From Ruegeria atlantica (lineage in GTDB: Bacteria; Pseudomonadota; Alphaproteobacteria; Rhodobacterales; Rhodobacteraceae): DNA of 56,230 nucleotides. The notes under the pieces were generated by a model. The model did not search any database and was not told where the DNA came from. It saw nothing but the letters and a program-made list of their open reading frames with translations. Positions 9,406-18,670 of the stretch are shown piece by piece; positions within the stretch are counted from its first letter, which is position 1; every line of letters starts with the position of its first letter. The position numbers and the translations under genes were made by a program. Location of the stretch: NCBI RefSeq assembly GCF_001458195.1, contig NZ_CYPU01000019.1:1-56230 (forward strand), written 5' to 3'.

Positions 9406-10222
9406 GGTGCTGTCAGACGAATTCGAACCAGTCTCTGTTTACCCCTAAATGCCGGAACTTATGCTGAACAAAGTTGGCGCCACTCGGAGAGAGCAGCGGC
9501 GCGGTTGAGCTTGAAATTGTCTCTGCTGTAGAGGGCGCGTTCCTGATTGAAATGGTTGTGGACGGATGAATGAACTGCGGCGAACTTCTGCAAACATCGC
9601 ATTTGCCTGAAGCGGAGCATCGCACATTCTCGTCGTCGAAATGGCAGATGGGAATTCTCGGCCCGATTGTTCAGCCAGCGGCCGGTCTCTTGCCGACTAC
9701 CGTTCCCGACAACTCTCATCGCCGCGCCATAAGACCGCAGTTTTTCCGTCACGATGGATTCAGGTTGACCGTAGCGTTTCATTGATTTTCTGAGGAATTT
9801 CAACGCAGCTTTGCGGTCACGGCGCTTGGTCACATAACTTTCCAGCACCTCGCCTTCGTGATCCACAGCCCGCCACAGGTAGTGCGTCTCGCCATTGATC
9901 TTCACGAAGACCTCGTCCAGATGCCACTGCCAGTTCGAATAAGATCGCATCCGATTGACCCTGTTTCTGCGGATCTCTGCCGCGAATATCGGGCCAAATC
10001 TGTTCCACCAATAACGCACAGTTTCGTGGCTGATCTCGATGCCGCGCTCGTGCAAAAGATCTTCAACATTGCGAAGCGAAAGCGGAAACCGAACATACAT
10101 CATGACGGCCAGACGGATGATCTCGGGGCTCGTCTTGAAGCAGCGAAAAGGGCTGCGTTTTGTCATCCTGCGACGCTAAGTGCTCGCCCTGCCCGCCTCA
10201 ATAAGTTTCTTCTGACAGTGCC
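9406..10222 (-). mobile_element. IS6-family insertion sequence, copy 3 (group B)
   Basis: An 817-bp element with left end GGTGCTGTCAGA (9406-9417) and right end TCTGACAGTGCC (10211-10222; reverse complement GGCACTGTCAGA, two mismatches). The flanking octamers AATTTCAG and GACACAAG differ, so there is no target duplication. That suggests adjacent deletion or recombination after insertion. It forms the left border of module 2. Confidence 0.9.
9459..10166 (-). CDS. IS6-family transposase with altered catalytic triad
   Basis: A 235-residue group B transposase with an intact reading frame. The first Asp (WHLDEVFVK) and the Glu (NNRAENSH) are present. The second catalytic Asp is replaced by Glu: the sequence reads IVTEKLRSYG where copies 4 and 5 read VTDKLRSYG. 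The codon is GAA on the minus strand at 9744-9746. Asp-to-Glu at a metal ligand of a DDE transposase usually abolishes activity, so this copy is probably dead although full length. Confidence 0.9.
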   Translation of the reverse strand: MTKRSPFRCFKTSPEIIRLAVMMYVRFPLSLRNVEDLLHERGIEISHETVRYWWNRFGPIFAAEIRRNRVNRMRSYSNWQWHLDEVFVKINGETHYLWRAVDHEGEVLESYVTKRRDRKAALKFLRKSMKRYGQPESIVTEKLRSYGAAMRVVGNGSRQETGRWLNNRAENSHLPFRRRECAMLRFRQMRCLQKFAAVHSSVHNHFNQERALYSRDNFKLNRAAALSEWRQLCSA

Positions 10223-10386
10223 GACACAAGAGATTTAGTAGGCACATACCCGACCAAACATAAGAACTGCGTTTCCAGTTGCGGGCAGTCGGCGCGCACC
10301 GAATATTCTTGAGCTGTCGAATACCCTGGTCACGGATGAAGTCTTTGGTCGCCAAAGAGCAAGAACCGATACGCGCTGCATCAAGT

Positions 10387-11538
10387 CTATTCTGCTTCGG
10401 CCAAGCAAACCTGTCGAAGAACGCGTGCGACCGTGCTCATATATGTCTCATCATACCCTGCGTCGTTTTCCAGAACGCTGAGGAAAGCACAGGAAGTGCC
10501 TGTGACCGTATCCACCATCAGAAACTGCCCCCCGTAGCCGGCATGGCCGACAACCCGCCCGTCGGTCATGGTTTGGTTGGAGTACCGCAGCCAGTCTTTT
10601 GGCGGCGTCAACGCAGGTGCCGCGCGGGTCAGGGTCTGGCGCAGGAATGCCGCATTGCCCGGTGGGCTTCCGAACAGATCAGCCCCTTCCCTCGCCAGCA
10701 ACAGGCCGAACCGGGCAAGGTCACGCGCGCTCAGGCAACCGCCGCCGGAGAAGGCCGGATAACCATCCTTGCTGAGACTAATATGAAACGCCCCTTCATA
10801 CCCCACTGCATCTGCGATCTGCTCAATCAAAGCGGCAAGAGGAACCCGAGACACCGCTGCGGCGACTAGTGTCAGCACATCAGTGTTGGCCGATTTGTAC
10901 TCCGCTTCGGTGCGCGCCTCTTTCTCCCGAAACCCCGTGACCCCGGCAACAAAATCCTTGAGCGTGATTTCATCCTGCCCCTGCGCGGGCAGACGCCAGC
11001 CCAGGGCAATCTCTTCATCGTAGCAATCCGCATGCGGGTCATCATAGTCTTCGGAAAAATCATTGCTCACCGCCATATCCAGGAGGGCCTGCACGGTAGC
11101 CTCTCGGTAGCCAGTGCCGATATCGGGCAGGTATTGCGCAACCTCGGCCTCAGGCAAGACCAACCCTTGGCCGATCAACTGCCCCATGATCAGATGAATG
11201 TGCAGTTTCGTGATGGATTGGATTGAATGCGGCTGGGTCGTCGAAAAATCCGGGGCGGCCTGCTCCATGATGACCTGCCCTCCGCGCAGGCAGCAAAACG
11301 CGGAGAAGGCGGGATGCGCCAAAAGGTCCGCCAGCGCCGGAACGGTTGCGGTCAGGTCCTGATCGGCCGTTTCAAGCATCAGCACGTTACGCGAGCGCAC
11401 CATCAAGCTACGCCGAAACAGCCGGTGCGCGTTGTGAAATCCATGGCGGCGGTGGGCAGGCTGGTTCCAACGCTGCTTGTTGTCTGGACCCACGGTCAGG
11501 TCCGGGTTGGGGATTACCCTCAACCTGCTCATGCGCAA
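10387..11538 (-). CDS. Beta-lactamase-fold serine hydrolase, divergent
   Basis: A 383-residue member of the beta-lactamase/NylB-like family. The SxxK nucleophile motif is SITK (Ser108, Lys111), and a Tyr lies in YKSANTDV (Tyr214). The motif LLDMAVSNDFSEDY parallels the family's LDM..G..F.EDY. There is no signal peptide. It is the last gene of the minus-strand operon beginning at 19553 and overlaps the synthetase gene by ten bases. It is the most divergent of three such hydrolases in the window. Its place in the operon suggests hydrolysis of an ester or amide of the imported substrate. The 164 bases between it and copy 3 hold nothing recognisable. Confidence 0.8.
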   Translation of the reverse strand: MRMSRLRVIPNPDLTVGPDNKQRWNQPAHRRHGFHNAHRLFRRSLMVRSRNVLMLETADQDLTATVPALADLLAHPAFSAFCCLRGGQVIMEQAAPDFSTTQPHSIQSITKLHIHLIMGQLIGQGLVLPEAEVAQYLPDIGTGYREATVQALLDMAVSNDFSEDYDDPHADCYDEEIALGWRLPAQGQDEITLKDFVAGVTGFREKEARTEAEYKSANTDVLTLVAAAVSRVPLAALIEQIADAVGYEGAFHISLSKDGYPAFSGGGCLSARDLARFGLLLAREGADLFGSPPGNAAFLRQTLTRAAPALTPPKDWLRYSNQTMTDGRVVGHAGYGGQFLMVDTVTGTSCAFLSVLENDAGYDETYMSTVARVLRQVCLAEAE

Positions 11539-13619
11539 TTCTCGTGGATCAGCGCGTCGACGGCGACAATGTGGTCGGCATAGACAAACATCGGGTTGAT
11601 CTCAATTTCGCTGATCTTTTCGCGATCCTGCAGGAAGGCACAACAAAGGCCGTACAGCGCGTCGACTACCTTGTCCATATCAGCGCGCGGACGGCCCCGA
11701 AAACCCTCCAACAGTCGGAAAACCTTAAGCGATCTCAAAGCACAGAAGATATCGTCCTCGGTGGCGGGCAGAAGTAGCGTGGCGGCATCGCCAACCAGTT
11801 CCGTCAAAACGCCACCACTGCCCAGCACCAGTGCCGCGCCAAACTGCGGATCACTGCGCAGGGTCACGATCATCTCGGCTAAGGGCGTGGGCGACATCGC
11901 CTCAATCAGATAGCGGTCTGTTATGGCCTGCCCATCATGGGCGGCCACGGACCCGTTCATCTGATCAAGCGCATGCTTCAATCCCGAAGCATCAGCAATG
12001 CCCAAAGCGACCGCGCCCGCCTCGCTTTTGTGGGCAATCCGGGGGGACATCATCTTGAGGGCCACCGGATAGCCAACCTTGTGCGCGACCGCCTCTGCAT
12101 ATTGGGCCGTCGTTGTCTGTCCCCGCGGCACCATGAAACCGCGCTCTGCAAGCCACGCCTTGCCTGCGTCTTCGGTCAGCATCCGCGGGATGCCAGCCGG
12201 GATTCCCGCAAAAAGAGGAGCCGGTTTTGCAGCCAAGATGCGGTTGCGCCGCTCGCCCCAGATCGCGGCGCTTTGCACGGCATTCAGCGTTTCGTGAATG
12301 CCCTGCATCGGCGCGATGCCAGTCGATATCAGATGACGGCGGGTTTCCGTGTCCAGATTCTCTGGCAAAGTCGCGCAGATCGCCGCCGGAATCCCTCGTT
12401 CGCTAGCCGCCTGTGCAAATGCCCCCGCATCGTTCTGATAATAGATCTTGGACGCATCCAGCCCCTCCGCCGGATAGTCCTGGACGAGAACCGCCGCATC
12501 TGCCGCCATCGCATCCATCGCTTTGGCAAAAACAGGATAGGTGTGTTCGGCCTGCCCCCATATTGGCGTGGTGTAGTCCAGCGGGTTTGACACGGTAGCA
12601 ATGTCAGGCAGCAAGTCAGCCAGTGCCGCACGTTCATCAGCGCGCACGACCGGGAACGCTAGCCCAATCTTTTCCGCGTGATCGGCCAGCATCGTTGCCC
12701 CACCCCCGGAACAGGTGAACCCAGCCACGTTCGGTCCCTCGGGCGCCCCCACAACGCAGAGGTATTTCAGTGTTTCCAGAAACTGCGCGGGGTTCGTCAC
12801 GCTGATCACACCGGTGCGCGCAAACAACCCCTCATAGAGCGCATCTGATCCCGAAAGCGAGCCTGTGTGACTGACTGTCAGCGCCGCCCCGATTGAAGAG
12901 CTGCCTGTCTTGAGTGCAACCACAGCCACGCCCCGTTCAATGGCCTTGAGGGCGGCGCGTTCAAAGGCGGGCATGTCTTGCAGGCCTTCGATGTGCAATC
13001 CGATGGCGCGCACGGCTGGATCCTCTGCAAAGGCGTCCAGAAAATCCTCCAACCCCAGCACCGCCTGATTGCCCGCTGACACCATATAAGCCAGCGGCAA
13101 GGAGCGCGCGCTCATAGTGATGTCGGATGAAAACATGCCTGACTGCGTGACAATCGCCGCGCCATACCCGGGCGACCAGCCGCCATGTTCAAAGGACCAG
13201 AGTGCGGCGTTGTCGATGTAGTTGATCAACCCGTAGCAGTTGGGCCCGATCAGAGCCATTTCTCCGGTTGCCGCGATCAGGGACTGTTCTGCCGCAGTAT
13301 CGCCGGTTTCCTTGAAGCCTGCGGAAAAACAAACCACCCCACCAACGCCCATCTCAGCCAACTTGCCCAAGGCGGCGACAACACCAGCCGCCGGGATGGC
13401 CAGATAGACCGCATCGGGGGCGTCCGGCAAATCAGCGAAGGAGGGCACGCAAGGCACACCCTCCAGATCAGCCCGCTTTGGATTCACCGCCCACATTTGC
13501 CCCGCAAACCCACGCCTGCGCGCCTCGCGCACGGCAATGGTCGCATCCCGCCCACCGACAAAGGCGATGGAACGCGGCTTGAGAAGCCGCTCAAAGTTGG
13601 CGCGTCTCTTTGGGGTCAT
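11529..13619 (-). CDS. ADP-forming (NDP-forming) acyl-CoA synthetase
   Basis: A 696-residue single-chain acid-CoA ligase of the acetate-CoA ligase (ADP-forming) superfamily. Domains in order: CoA-binding Rossmann domain (about 10-130), succinyl-CoA-synthetase-like ligase domains with the phosphohistidine motif SHTGSLSGSDA (His251), and a C-terminal ATP-grasp domain (about 475-696, ending EIEINPMFV). It converts a carboxylate, CoA and ATP to acyl-CoA, ADP and phosphate through a phospho-His intermediate. It overlaps the acyl-CoA dehydrogenase gene by four bases (ATGA), so its acyl-CoA is probably that enzyme's substrate. Within the island it could prime a CoA-transferase cycle. Confidence 0.88.
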   Translation of the reverse strand: MTPKRRANFERLLKPRSIAFVGGRDATIAVREARRRGFAGQMWAVNPKRADLEGVPCVPSFADLPDAPDAVYLAIPAAGVVAALGKLAEMGVGGVVCFSAGFKETGDTAAEQSLIAATGEMALIGPNCYGLINYIDNAALWSFEHGGWSPGYGAAIVTQSGMFSSDITMSARSLPLAYMVSAGNQAVLGLEDFLDAFAEDPAVRAIGLHIEGLQDMPAFERAALKAIERGVAVVALKTGSSSIGAALTVSHTGSLSGSDALYEGLFARTGVISVTNPAQFLETLKYLCVVGAPEGPNVAGFTCSGGGATMLADHAEKIGLAFPVVRADERAALADLLPDIATVSNPLDYTTPIWGQAEHTYPVFAKAMDAMAADAAVLVQDYPAEGLDASKIYYQNDAGAFAQAASERGIPAAICATLPENLDTETRRHLISTGIAPMQGIHETLNAVQSAAIWGERRNRILAAKPAPLFAGIPAGIPRMLTEDAGKAWLAERGFMVPRGQTTTAQYAEAVAHKVGYPVALKMMSPRIAHKSEAGAVALGIADASGLKHALDQMNGSVAAHDGQAITDRYLIEAMSPTPLAEMIVTLRSDPQFGAALVLGSGGVLTELVGDAATLLLPATEDDIFCALRSLKVFRLLEGFRGRPRADMDKVVDALYGLCCAFLQDREKISEIEINPMFVYADHIVAVDALIHENCA

Positions 13620-14776
13620 GCACCCAGCGGCCGCAGAATGGAGCGGGTGATGATGTGGCGCTGGATTTCGGAGGTGCCGTCCCAGATGCGCTCAAGTCGG
13701 CTGTCGCGCCAGAAGCGTTGGATCGGCATTTCCTCCATCAACCCCATGCCGCCAAAGATCTGAACCGCATCATCCGCAATCTTGCCCAGCATTTCTGAGC
13801 AGAAGACCTTGATCATCGCCGCATCCGCATCGCTCATCACGCCCCGTTCGGCACGCGCCACGGCGTCTTTGACCATCAGGTCGGCGGCGCGAAGCTGGAT
13901 CGTGCCATCCGCAAGCCGGAACCCCGTGGCCTGAAAGGCCCCGATGGGTTTGCCAAACTGCTTGCGTGACGCGGCCCAATCGGTGGCCATCTCCAGGATA
14001 CGCTCCGCCTTGCCGCAACAGGTCGCCCCCACCCAGATGCGTCCCATGCCCAGCCATTTACCCGAGAGTTCAAGGCCACAACCTTCCTCCCCCAGCACCT
14101 GCTCCGGACCAAGACGCACGTTGTCGAAATTCAGCTCAAACGTCTTGTAGCCCCGATAGCTGACACATTTGGTGCCTTCGCGGCAGTCAAAGCCCGGTGT
14201 GCCCACGTCCACCAAAAAGGCCGTCACCCGTTTGCGCGGTCCACGCGGGGTTTCGTCAGCGCCCGTCGCGGCAAAGACAATCGCAAAATCGGGCATACAG
14301 GGGCCGGAGATAAAGTGCTTCGACCCATTCAGGATCCAGTCATCCCCGTCGCGCCGGGCGTTGGTCTTCATGCCCATCACGTCGGACCCGGCATCAGGTT
14401 CCGTCAGGGCGAATAATTCGCGTTTTTCGCCGCGCACGGCGGGGAAAAGGTAACACTCGCGCTGGTCCCCTTCGCAGGCCATCAGCAATTCCGTGGGCCG
14501 CGCAGCCCAGCTTTGCAGGGCATGGCTGGTCTTGCCATACTCGCGTTCAATCAGGGACATCGGGCCATAGCCAAGGCCGCCACCCCCGACCTCTTCGGGC
14601 AGGTTGCAGGCAAACAGTCCCAACTCATGGGACTTCGCTTCAATCTGACGGCCAATCTCTTCGGGGACATAGCCCAGACGATCCACTTCCTCTTCGCGGG
14701 GATACATCTCTGTTTCCACAAAACGGCGGACGGTGCTGACCAGCAGGTCGGTTTCAACACTGGCTTCCATGTTCAT
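13616..14776 (-). CDS. Acyl-CoA dehydrogenase
   Basis: A 386-residue FAD enzyme that introduces an alpha,beta double bond into an acyl-CoA and passes electrons to ETF. Family signatures are clear: LTEPDAGSD, and near the C-terminus QIFGGMGLMEE followed by RIWDGTSEIQR. In that second motif most medium-chain-type enzymes have the catalytic Glu (YEGT); here it is Asp (Asp366), so the base may be Asp or lie elsewhere. A strong AAGGAGG site precedes the start, which overlaps the permease stop (ATGA). Its location with a CaiD-like hydratase suggests a role like CaiA or a gamma-butyrobetainyl-CoA dehydrogenase, by inference. Confidence 0.9.
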   Translation of the reverse strand: MNMEASVETDLLVSTVRRFVETEMYPREEEVDRLGYVPEEIGRQIEAKSHELGLFACNLPEEVGGGGLGYGPMSLIEREYGKTSHALQSWAARPTELLMACEGDQRECYLFPAVRGEKRELFALTEPDAGSDVMGMKTNARRDGDDWILNGSKHFISGPCMPDFAIVFAATGADETPRGPRKRVTAFLVDVGTPGFDCREGTKCVSYRGYKTFELNFDNVRLGPEQVLGEEGCGLELSGKWLGMGRIWVGATCCGKAERILEMATDWAASRKQFGKPIGAFQATGFRLADGTIQLRAADLMVKDAVARAERGVMSDADAAMIKVFCSEMLGKIADDAVQIFGGMGLMEEMPIQRFWRDSRLERIWDGTSEIQRHIITRSILRPLGA

Positions 14777-15585
14777 TTGTTGCCTCCTTCTGGGGCTTCA
14801 GATTTGGCGCTACGGCGTGACATGATCGAAAAGATCACAAAGGCAATAAGCGTGATGGCGATCAACACCACAGCGGCTGCGGCCACCGTTGGGTCGGTGT
14901 TTTCGCGGATGCCATTCCACATGCGGCGCGGCAGGGTGTAGACGGAGTACTTGGAGATGAACAACGTCACGACAATTTCATCCCAGCTGAGAATGAAGGC
15001 AAAGAGCGCCCCGGCAAAGACCCCCGGTTTGATTGAGGGCAGAATGACCCGGCGCATGGTGGTCCAGTTCGACGCACCAAGGTTCTTGGAGGCTTGCTCA
15101 AGCCTTGGATCAAAGGTCGCCAGTGAGGCGCTGACTGTGATCAGCACCATGGGTGCTGCAAGGATCGTATGTGCGAGGATCAGCCCGGCGTAGCTGTCCA
15201 GAAGGCCAAGCGGGATCCACAGCCGATAGAACGCCATGGCAGAAATGATCTGCGGGATGATCAGCGGCAACAACAGGAACGCGCGCACCAGTTCGGAGTA
15301 TTTCGAGGATACCCGCCACAGGCCAATGGCACAAAGCGTGCCAAGGAAGGTCGCCAGCAGGGATGTCGACACCGCGATCACCCCGCTTTGAAAAAAGCTC
15401 GATAGCCACTCCTCAGACGTGAACAGCTTTTCGAAATGACGCAGCGATAGCTCTCCCTTTGGCATCGAGAGGAACCGCTTGGGCGTCAGCGACACCGGGA
15501 TCGCAATCAGCGCAGGTGTCACCAGAAACAGCAGCAACACCCAGGCACCCACACGGTTGAACTTGGCGAACAATCCAGGGGTCAT
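14773..15585 (-). CDS. ABC transporter permease, PotC type
   Basis: A 270-residue inner-membrane permease. I use the ATG at 15585, which overlaps the upstream permease stop (ATGA). The longer reading frame to 15696 adds 37 residues translated from the end of that gene. Hydrophobic segments include VGAWVLLLFLVTPALIAIPV at the N-terminus, and the coupling loop lies around EQASKNLGASNWTTMRR. It pairs with the permease at 15582-16430. Confidence 0.9.
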   Translation of the reverse strand: MTPGLFAKFNRVGAWVLLLFLVTPALIAIPVSLTPKRFLSMPKGELSLRHFEKLFTSEEWLSSFFQSGVIAVSTSLLATFLGTLCAIGLWRVSSKYSELVRAFLLLPLIIPQIISAMAFYRLWIPLGLLDSYAGLILAHTILAAPMVLITVSASLATFDPRLEQASKNLGASNWTTMRRVILPSIKPGVFAGALFAFILSWDEIVVTLFISKYSVYTLPRRMWNGIRENTDPTVAAAAVVLIAITLIAFVIFSIMSRRSAKSEAPEGGNK

Positions 15586-16430
15586 CGCGCAGCCCCCCCG
15601 AACACGGTGCTGAGCTTCATGAAGCGCGACATGACCCAAAGCATCGCCAGCACGCCTGCCAGCATGATCGCCGCCAGCATCGCGGCTGTGCCCCACTTAA
15701 GGGTGACCAGCAACTGCACCGAAATGTACTCTGCCACCATCAGCACCTTGCCTCCGCCCAGCACGGCGGGGGTGACGTAAAACCCAAGGCTCAGGATGAA
15801 CACCAGCAGGGTGGAGGCGACCAACCCCGGCAAGGTCAGCGGCAGATAGATGCGCCAGAAGGTCTGCGTGCCGCTGGCACCCAGATTGCGTGAGGCGTCC
15901 ATCACGCGCGTGTCAAGCGACTGCATCGAGACCAGCAGAGGCAGCACCGCATAGGGGATCATGTAATGCACCATGCCGATCAGCACGCCCAACTCATTGC
16001 GCATAAAGGCGATGGGTTCGGCAATCAGACCGATGTTTTCCAGCGTGCCGTTCACCAGCCCCTTGCGCCCCAACAGCATAAGCCAGCTGAAGGTGCGCAC
16101 CAGAATAGAGATCCAGAAGGACACAAGCAGCAGCGTCAGCATGTAGTTCTTCTGGCGCTGGTGGCAGTGCACCATGGCATAGGCGATGGAATAGCCCAGC
16201 GTCACGCTGAACACCGTGGTGATGATGCAGATGCGCACAGTGGTCCAGACAATGCGGATCAGCGCGTCGCTTTCACCCAGTTTGGCGTAATTGCCAAAGC
16301 CCGGTTCAGGATCCGTGACCGACAGCCACAAGATGTTCAGGATCGGCCCCAAATACAACGCCACCACCAGCACCAACAAGGGTGCGATGATCAACCATCC
16401 GGGATGGATATGGCGGGAGAGTGTATGCAT
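15582..16430 (-). CDS. ABC transporter permease, PotB type
   Basis: A 282-residue inner-membrane permease. The first membrane segment is GWLIIAPLLVLVVALYLGPI, and the EAA-type loop is at MDASRNLGASGTQTFWRIYL. It is the first permease of the second PotABCD-like system. A 54-base gap holding a hairpin separates it from the upstream binding-protein gene. That is a common way to keep permease mRNA below binding-protein mRNA. Confidence 0.9.
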   Translation of the reverse strand: MHTLSRHIHPGWLIIAPLLVLVVALYLGPILNILWLSVTDPEPGFGNYAKLGESDALIRIVWTTVRICIITTVFSVTLGYSIAYAMVHCHQRQKNYMLTLLLVSFWISILVRTFSWLMLLGRKGLVNGTLENIGLIAEPIAFMRNELGVLIGMVHYMIPYAVLPLLVSMQSLDTRVMDASRNLGASGTQTFWRIYLPLTLPGLVASTLLVFILSLGFYVTPAVLGGGKVLMVAEYISVQLLVTLKWGTAAMLAAIMLAGVLAMLWVMSRFMKLSTVFGGAAR

Positions 16431-16445
16431 AAGACGTCCTAAAAT

Positions 16446-16477
16446 GCTGGCCGCGCCTCAGGAAAAACGCGACCAGC
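16446..16477 (-). terminator. Intercistronic hairpin after binding-protein gene
   Basis: GCTGGCCGCG (16446-16455) and CGCGACCAGC (16468-16477) form a 10-bp stem with one mismatched or wobble pair and a 12-base loop. ATTTT follows on the minus strand. It lies between the binding-protein gene and its permeases and probably acts as an attenuator or RNA-stability element. Confidence 0.5.
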
Positions 16478-16484
16478 CTTGGGG

Positions 16485-17591
16485 TTAGCTGATCGCTTCG
16501 AGGAAAGCGTTCACTGCATCACCGCCATTTTTGCCCCACCAATCGGGATCATTGTAAACGATCTTGTCGATGTTCTTGGCTGAGGTGATGGCGTAATCCT
16601 GCTGATCCTCCGGGATTTGGCCAAAAGCTTCGGGGTTGGATGGTGTCATGCCAAGGCAATCCAGCAGCGCAAGCTGCGCCGGCACCTCCTGTGCTGTCGC
16701 GATGAATTCCATCGCGGCCGCACCCGCAGGATTGCCCGCAGGCACGATATAGGCCCCCGGCATTGCCATGGCCTGATTGTTGACCAGCTTGTAGCGGCCA
16801 TCGGTGTCATTCTCGATATTGCGGCCCCGGTTCTGCCAAACCATACCCAGCGAAACCTCTCCGTTCACAACCATGGAATGCGCCTCGGACCCAGAGCCCC
16901 AGTAAAGGCTGTTGTCCTTGATGGATTTGATCTTGGCTAGCGCGCGGTCCATGTCGAGCGGGTAAAGCGCATCCCCTGCCACGCCATCTGCCATCAGCGC
17001 CGCTTCGAGCGATCCGTTGGCCCATTTATAAAGCGAACGCATGCCTGGGTACTTTTCGACATCAAAGAAATCCGCCCAGTTTTGGGGGGGATTATCCCCG
17101 TAAGCTTCGGTGTCATAGACAAAGGCATAGCCGTATAGGATCACCGAGACGCCATACTCCAGCGCATAGCCAGGCAGGGTTTTCTCTTTGGAGACAACAG
17201 AATAATCAATAGACTCCAGATGGCCGGTGGGCCCAAGCGATACCGCATTGAACAAGTCCGCATCCGCCACGTCCGCCGTGACATTGCCACTATCGACCAT
17301 CTCCTTGATCTTGCCTTCCAAGGGTCCGGAGGTGTCGAATTTCAGTCCTTTTCCAGTCTTGGCGGTGAAGGCCTCGCCGATGGCAGAGCCATGGCATTCC
17401 TCGGACTGACCGCCCCAGTTCCACATCACCACGTGATCGGCAGCGGCCTGGGCGTCACCGGCCAGCACCGCGTTCATTGCCACACCCGAGGCACCGCACA
17501 GGGCCAGGAATGTGCGCCGGTCCATGCGACCGGCCTTATAGGCGTGGGCGCCTTCGGTCAGCATCTCTTTCTTGAATTGCTTGTCGTGCAT
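16485..17591 (-). CDS. ABC transporter binding protein, Tat-exported, PotD type
   Basis: A 368-residue exported solute-binding protein. The ATG at 17591 is supported by AGGAGGA at 17597-17603; a longer frame to 17708 adds 39 unsupported residues. The signal is of twin-arginine type: DRRTFLALCGASGVAMNAVL followed by AQAAADH. Tat export implies folding, perhaps with a cofactor, before transport, which is unusual but known for this family. The mature part begins HVVMWNWGG. The C-terminal half contains GMVWQNRGRNIENDT. It serves the second PotABCD-like transporter, which is embedded with carnitine-like catabolic genes, so a quaternary amine or related cation is a reasonable guess. Confidence 0.87.
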   Translation of the reverse strand: MHDKQFKKEMLTEGAHAYKAGRMDRRTFLALCGASGVAMNAVLAGDAQAAADHVVMWNWGGQSEECHGSAIGEAFTAKTGKGLKFDTSGPLEGKIKEMVDSGNVTADVADADLFNAVSLGPTGHLESIDYSVVSKEKTLPGYALEYGVSVILYGYAFVYDTEAYGDNPPQNWADFFDVEKYPGMRSLYKWANGSLEAALMADGVAGDALYPLDMDRALAKIKSIKDNSLYWGSGSEAHSMVVNGEVSLGMVWQNRGRNIENDTDGRYKLVNNQAMAMPGAYIVPAGNPAGAAAMEFIATAQEVPAQLALLDCLGMTPSNPEAFGQIPEDQQDYAITSAKNIDKIVYNDPDWWGKNGGDAVNAFLEAIS

Positions 17592-17668
17592 TTTGGTCCT
17601 CCTATTGGGTTCGGGAGTGTCCCGGCTGTTATTCAATGGCACCTTTCGCAGCGCTCGTATTTGGGGCT

Positions 17669-18670
17669 CTAGCCCGTCTGTAATTCCACGGCCGCCTCGT
17701 CCTTCCAAAGCAGGTCAACGGCATCGCCAACATCAAGCGGTTCGCTGTTGCGCCAGACGTCAATATCGACCTCGATCTCGGTACCGTCGCTTGCATCCAC
17801 GATCACCCGCTGCATGGAGCCGAAATAGGTAACCGAGCGTACCGTCCCGCTCATCCGTGCCTCCGAATGGCCTTCGCCTTTGCGCAGGTCGATTTTTTCG
17901 GGGCGTAGGGCGCAGGTTTTGCCGTTTTGCTGAATGAAGTTGGATTTGCCCAAGAAACTGGCCGTGAACTGGTTCACCGGCCGCTCGTACAATTCCTGAG
18001 GCGTGCCCACCTGTTCGATTGCGCCGTCCCGCATGATCACGATGCGATCCGACATGGACAGCGCCTCTTCCTGATCGTGGGTGACATAGATGAACGTCGT
18101 GCCCACGCGGCGGTGAATGTCCTTGAGTTGCTCCTGCACTTCGACCCGCAGTTTCTTGTCAAGCGCGCCAAGCGGTTCGTCGAGCAACAGAACGGGCGGC
18201 GCAAAACACAAGGCGCGCGCCAAAGCAACGCGTTGCTGTTGCCCCCCGGACAGCTGCCCGGGCTTGCGGTCCGCGAAATCCTGCAACTGCACGAGTTCCA
18301 GCATCTCATCCACGCGGCTGCGGATTTCCTCAGCGGGACGTTTGCGCACGCTCAAGGCGTATCCGATGTTGTCTCTCACGCTCATATGCGGGAACAGGGC
18401 ATAACCCTGAAACACCATGCCGAAGTTGCGCTTTTCCGCGGGGGTTTGCGCGATGGAGGACCCATCCAGCGCAATGTCTCCTTCAGAGATATCGAGGAAC
18501 CCTGCGATCATCATCAACAGCGTGGTCTTGCCCGATCCAGACGGGCCCAGCAGAGTCAGAAACTCGCCTTTCTGAATGTCCAAACTGATGTCATTGACCG
18601 CCCGGAATGTCCCGAACAGTTTTGAGACACTGCGGACCTGCAAACTGCCTGTATCGGCGAGGTCAGCCAT
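17669..18670 (-). CDS. ABC transporter ATPase, PotA type
   Basis: A 333-residue ATP-binding subunit of the second PotABCD-like system. Walker A GPSGSGKT is at residues 42-49, the signature LSGGQ at 140-144 and Walker B LLLDEP at 161-166. A C-terminal TOBE-like region follows from about 250. Its start overlaps the end of the BKACE gene by eight bases, showing that transport and catabolism are co-transcribed. A 77-base gap then precedes the binding-protein gene. Confidence 0.92.
   Translation of the reverse strand: MADLADTGSLQVRSVSKLFGTFRAVNDISLDIQKGEFLTLLGPSGSGKTTLLMMIAGFLDISEGDIALDGSSIAQTPAEKRNFGMVFQGYALFPHMSVRDNIGYALSVRKRPAEEIRSRVDEMLELVQLQDFADRKPGQLSGGQQQRVALARALCFAPPVLLLDEPLGALDKKLRVEVQEQLKDIHRRVGTTFIYVTHDQEEALSMSDRIVIMRDGAIEQVGTPQELYERPVNQFTASFLGKSNFIQQNGKTCALRPEKIDLRKGEGHSEARMSGTVRSVTYFGSMQRVIVDASDGTEIEVDIDVWRNSEPLDVGDAVDLLWKDEAAVELQTG

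Noticed and set aside
10279..10869. Plus-strand open frame opposite the divergent serine hydrolase
   Set aside because: Antisense shadow of a gene with clear active-site motifs; low-complexity, Arg- and Pro-rich product without family features.
11937..12590. Plus-strand open frame opposite the acyl-CoA synthetase
   Set aside because: Shadow of a well-supported minus-strand gene in GC-rich DNA; no motif.
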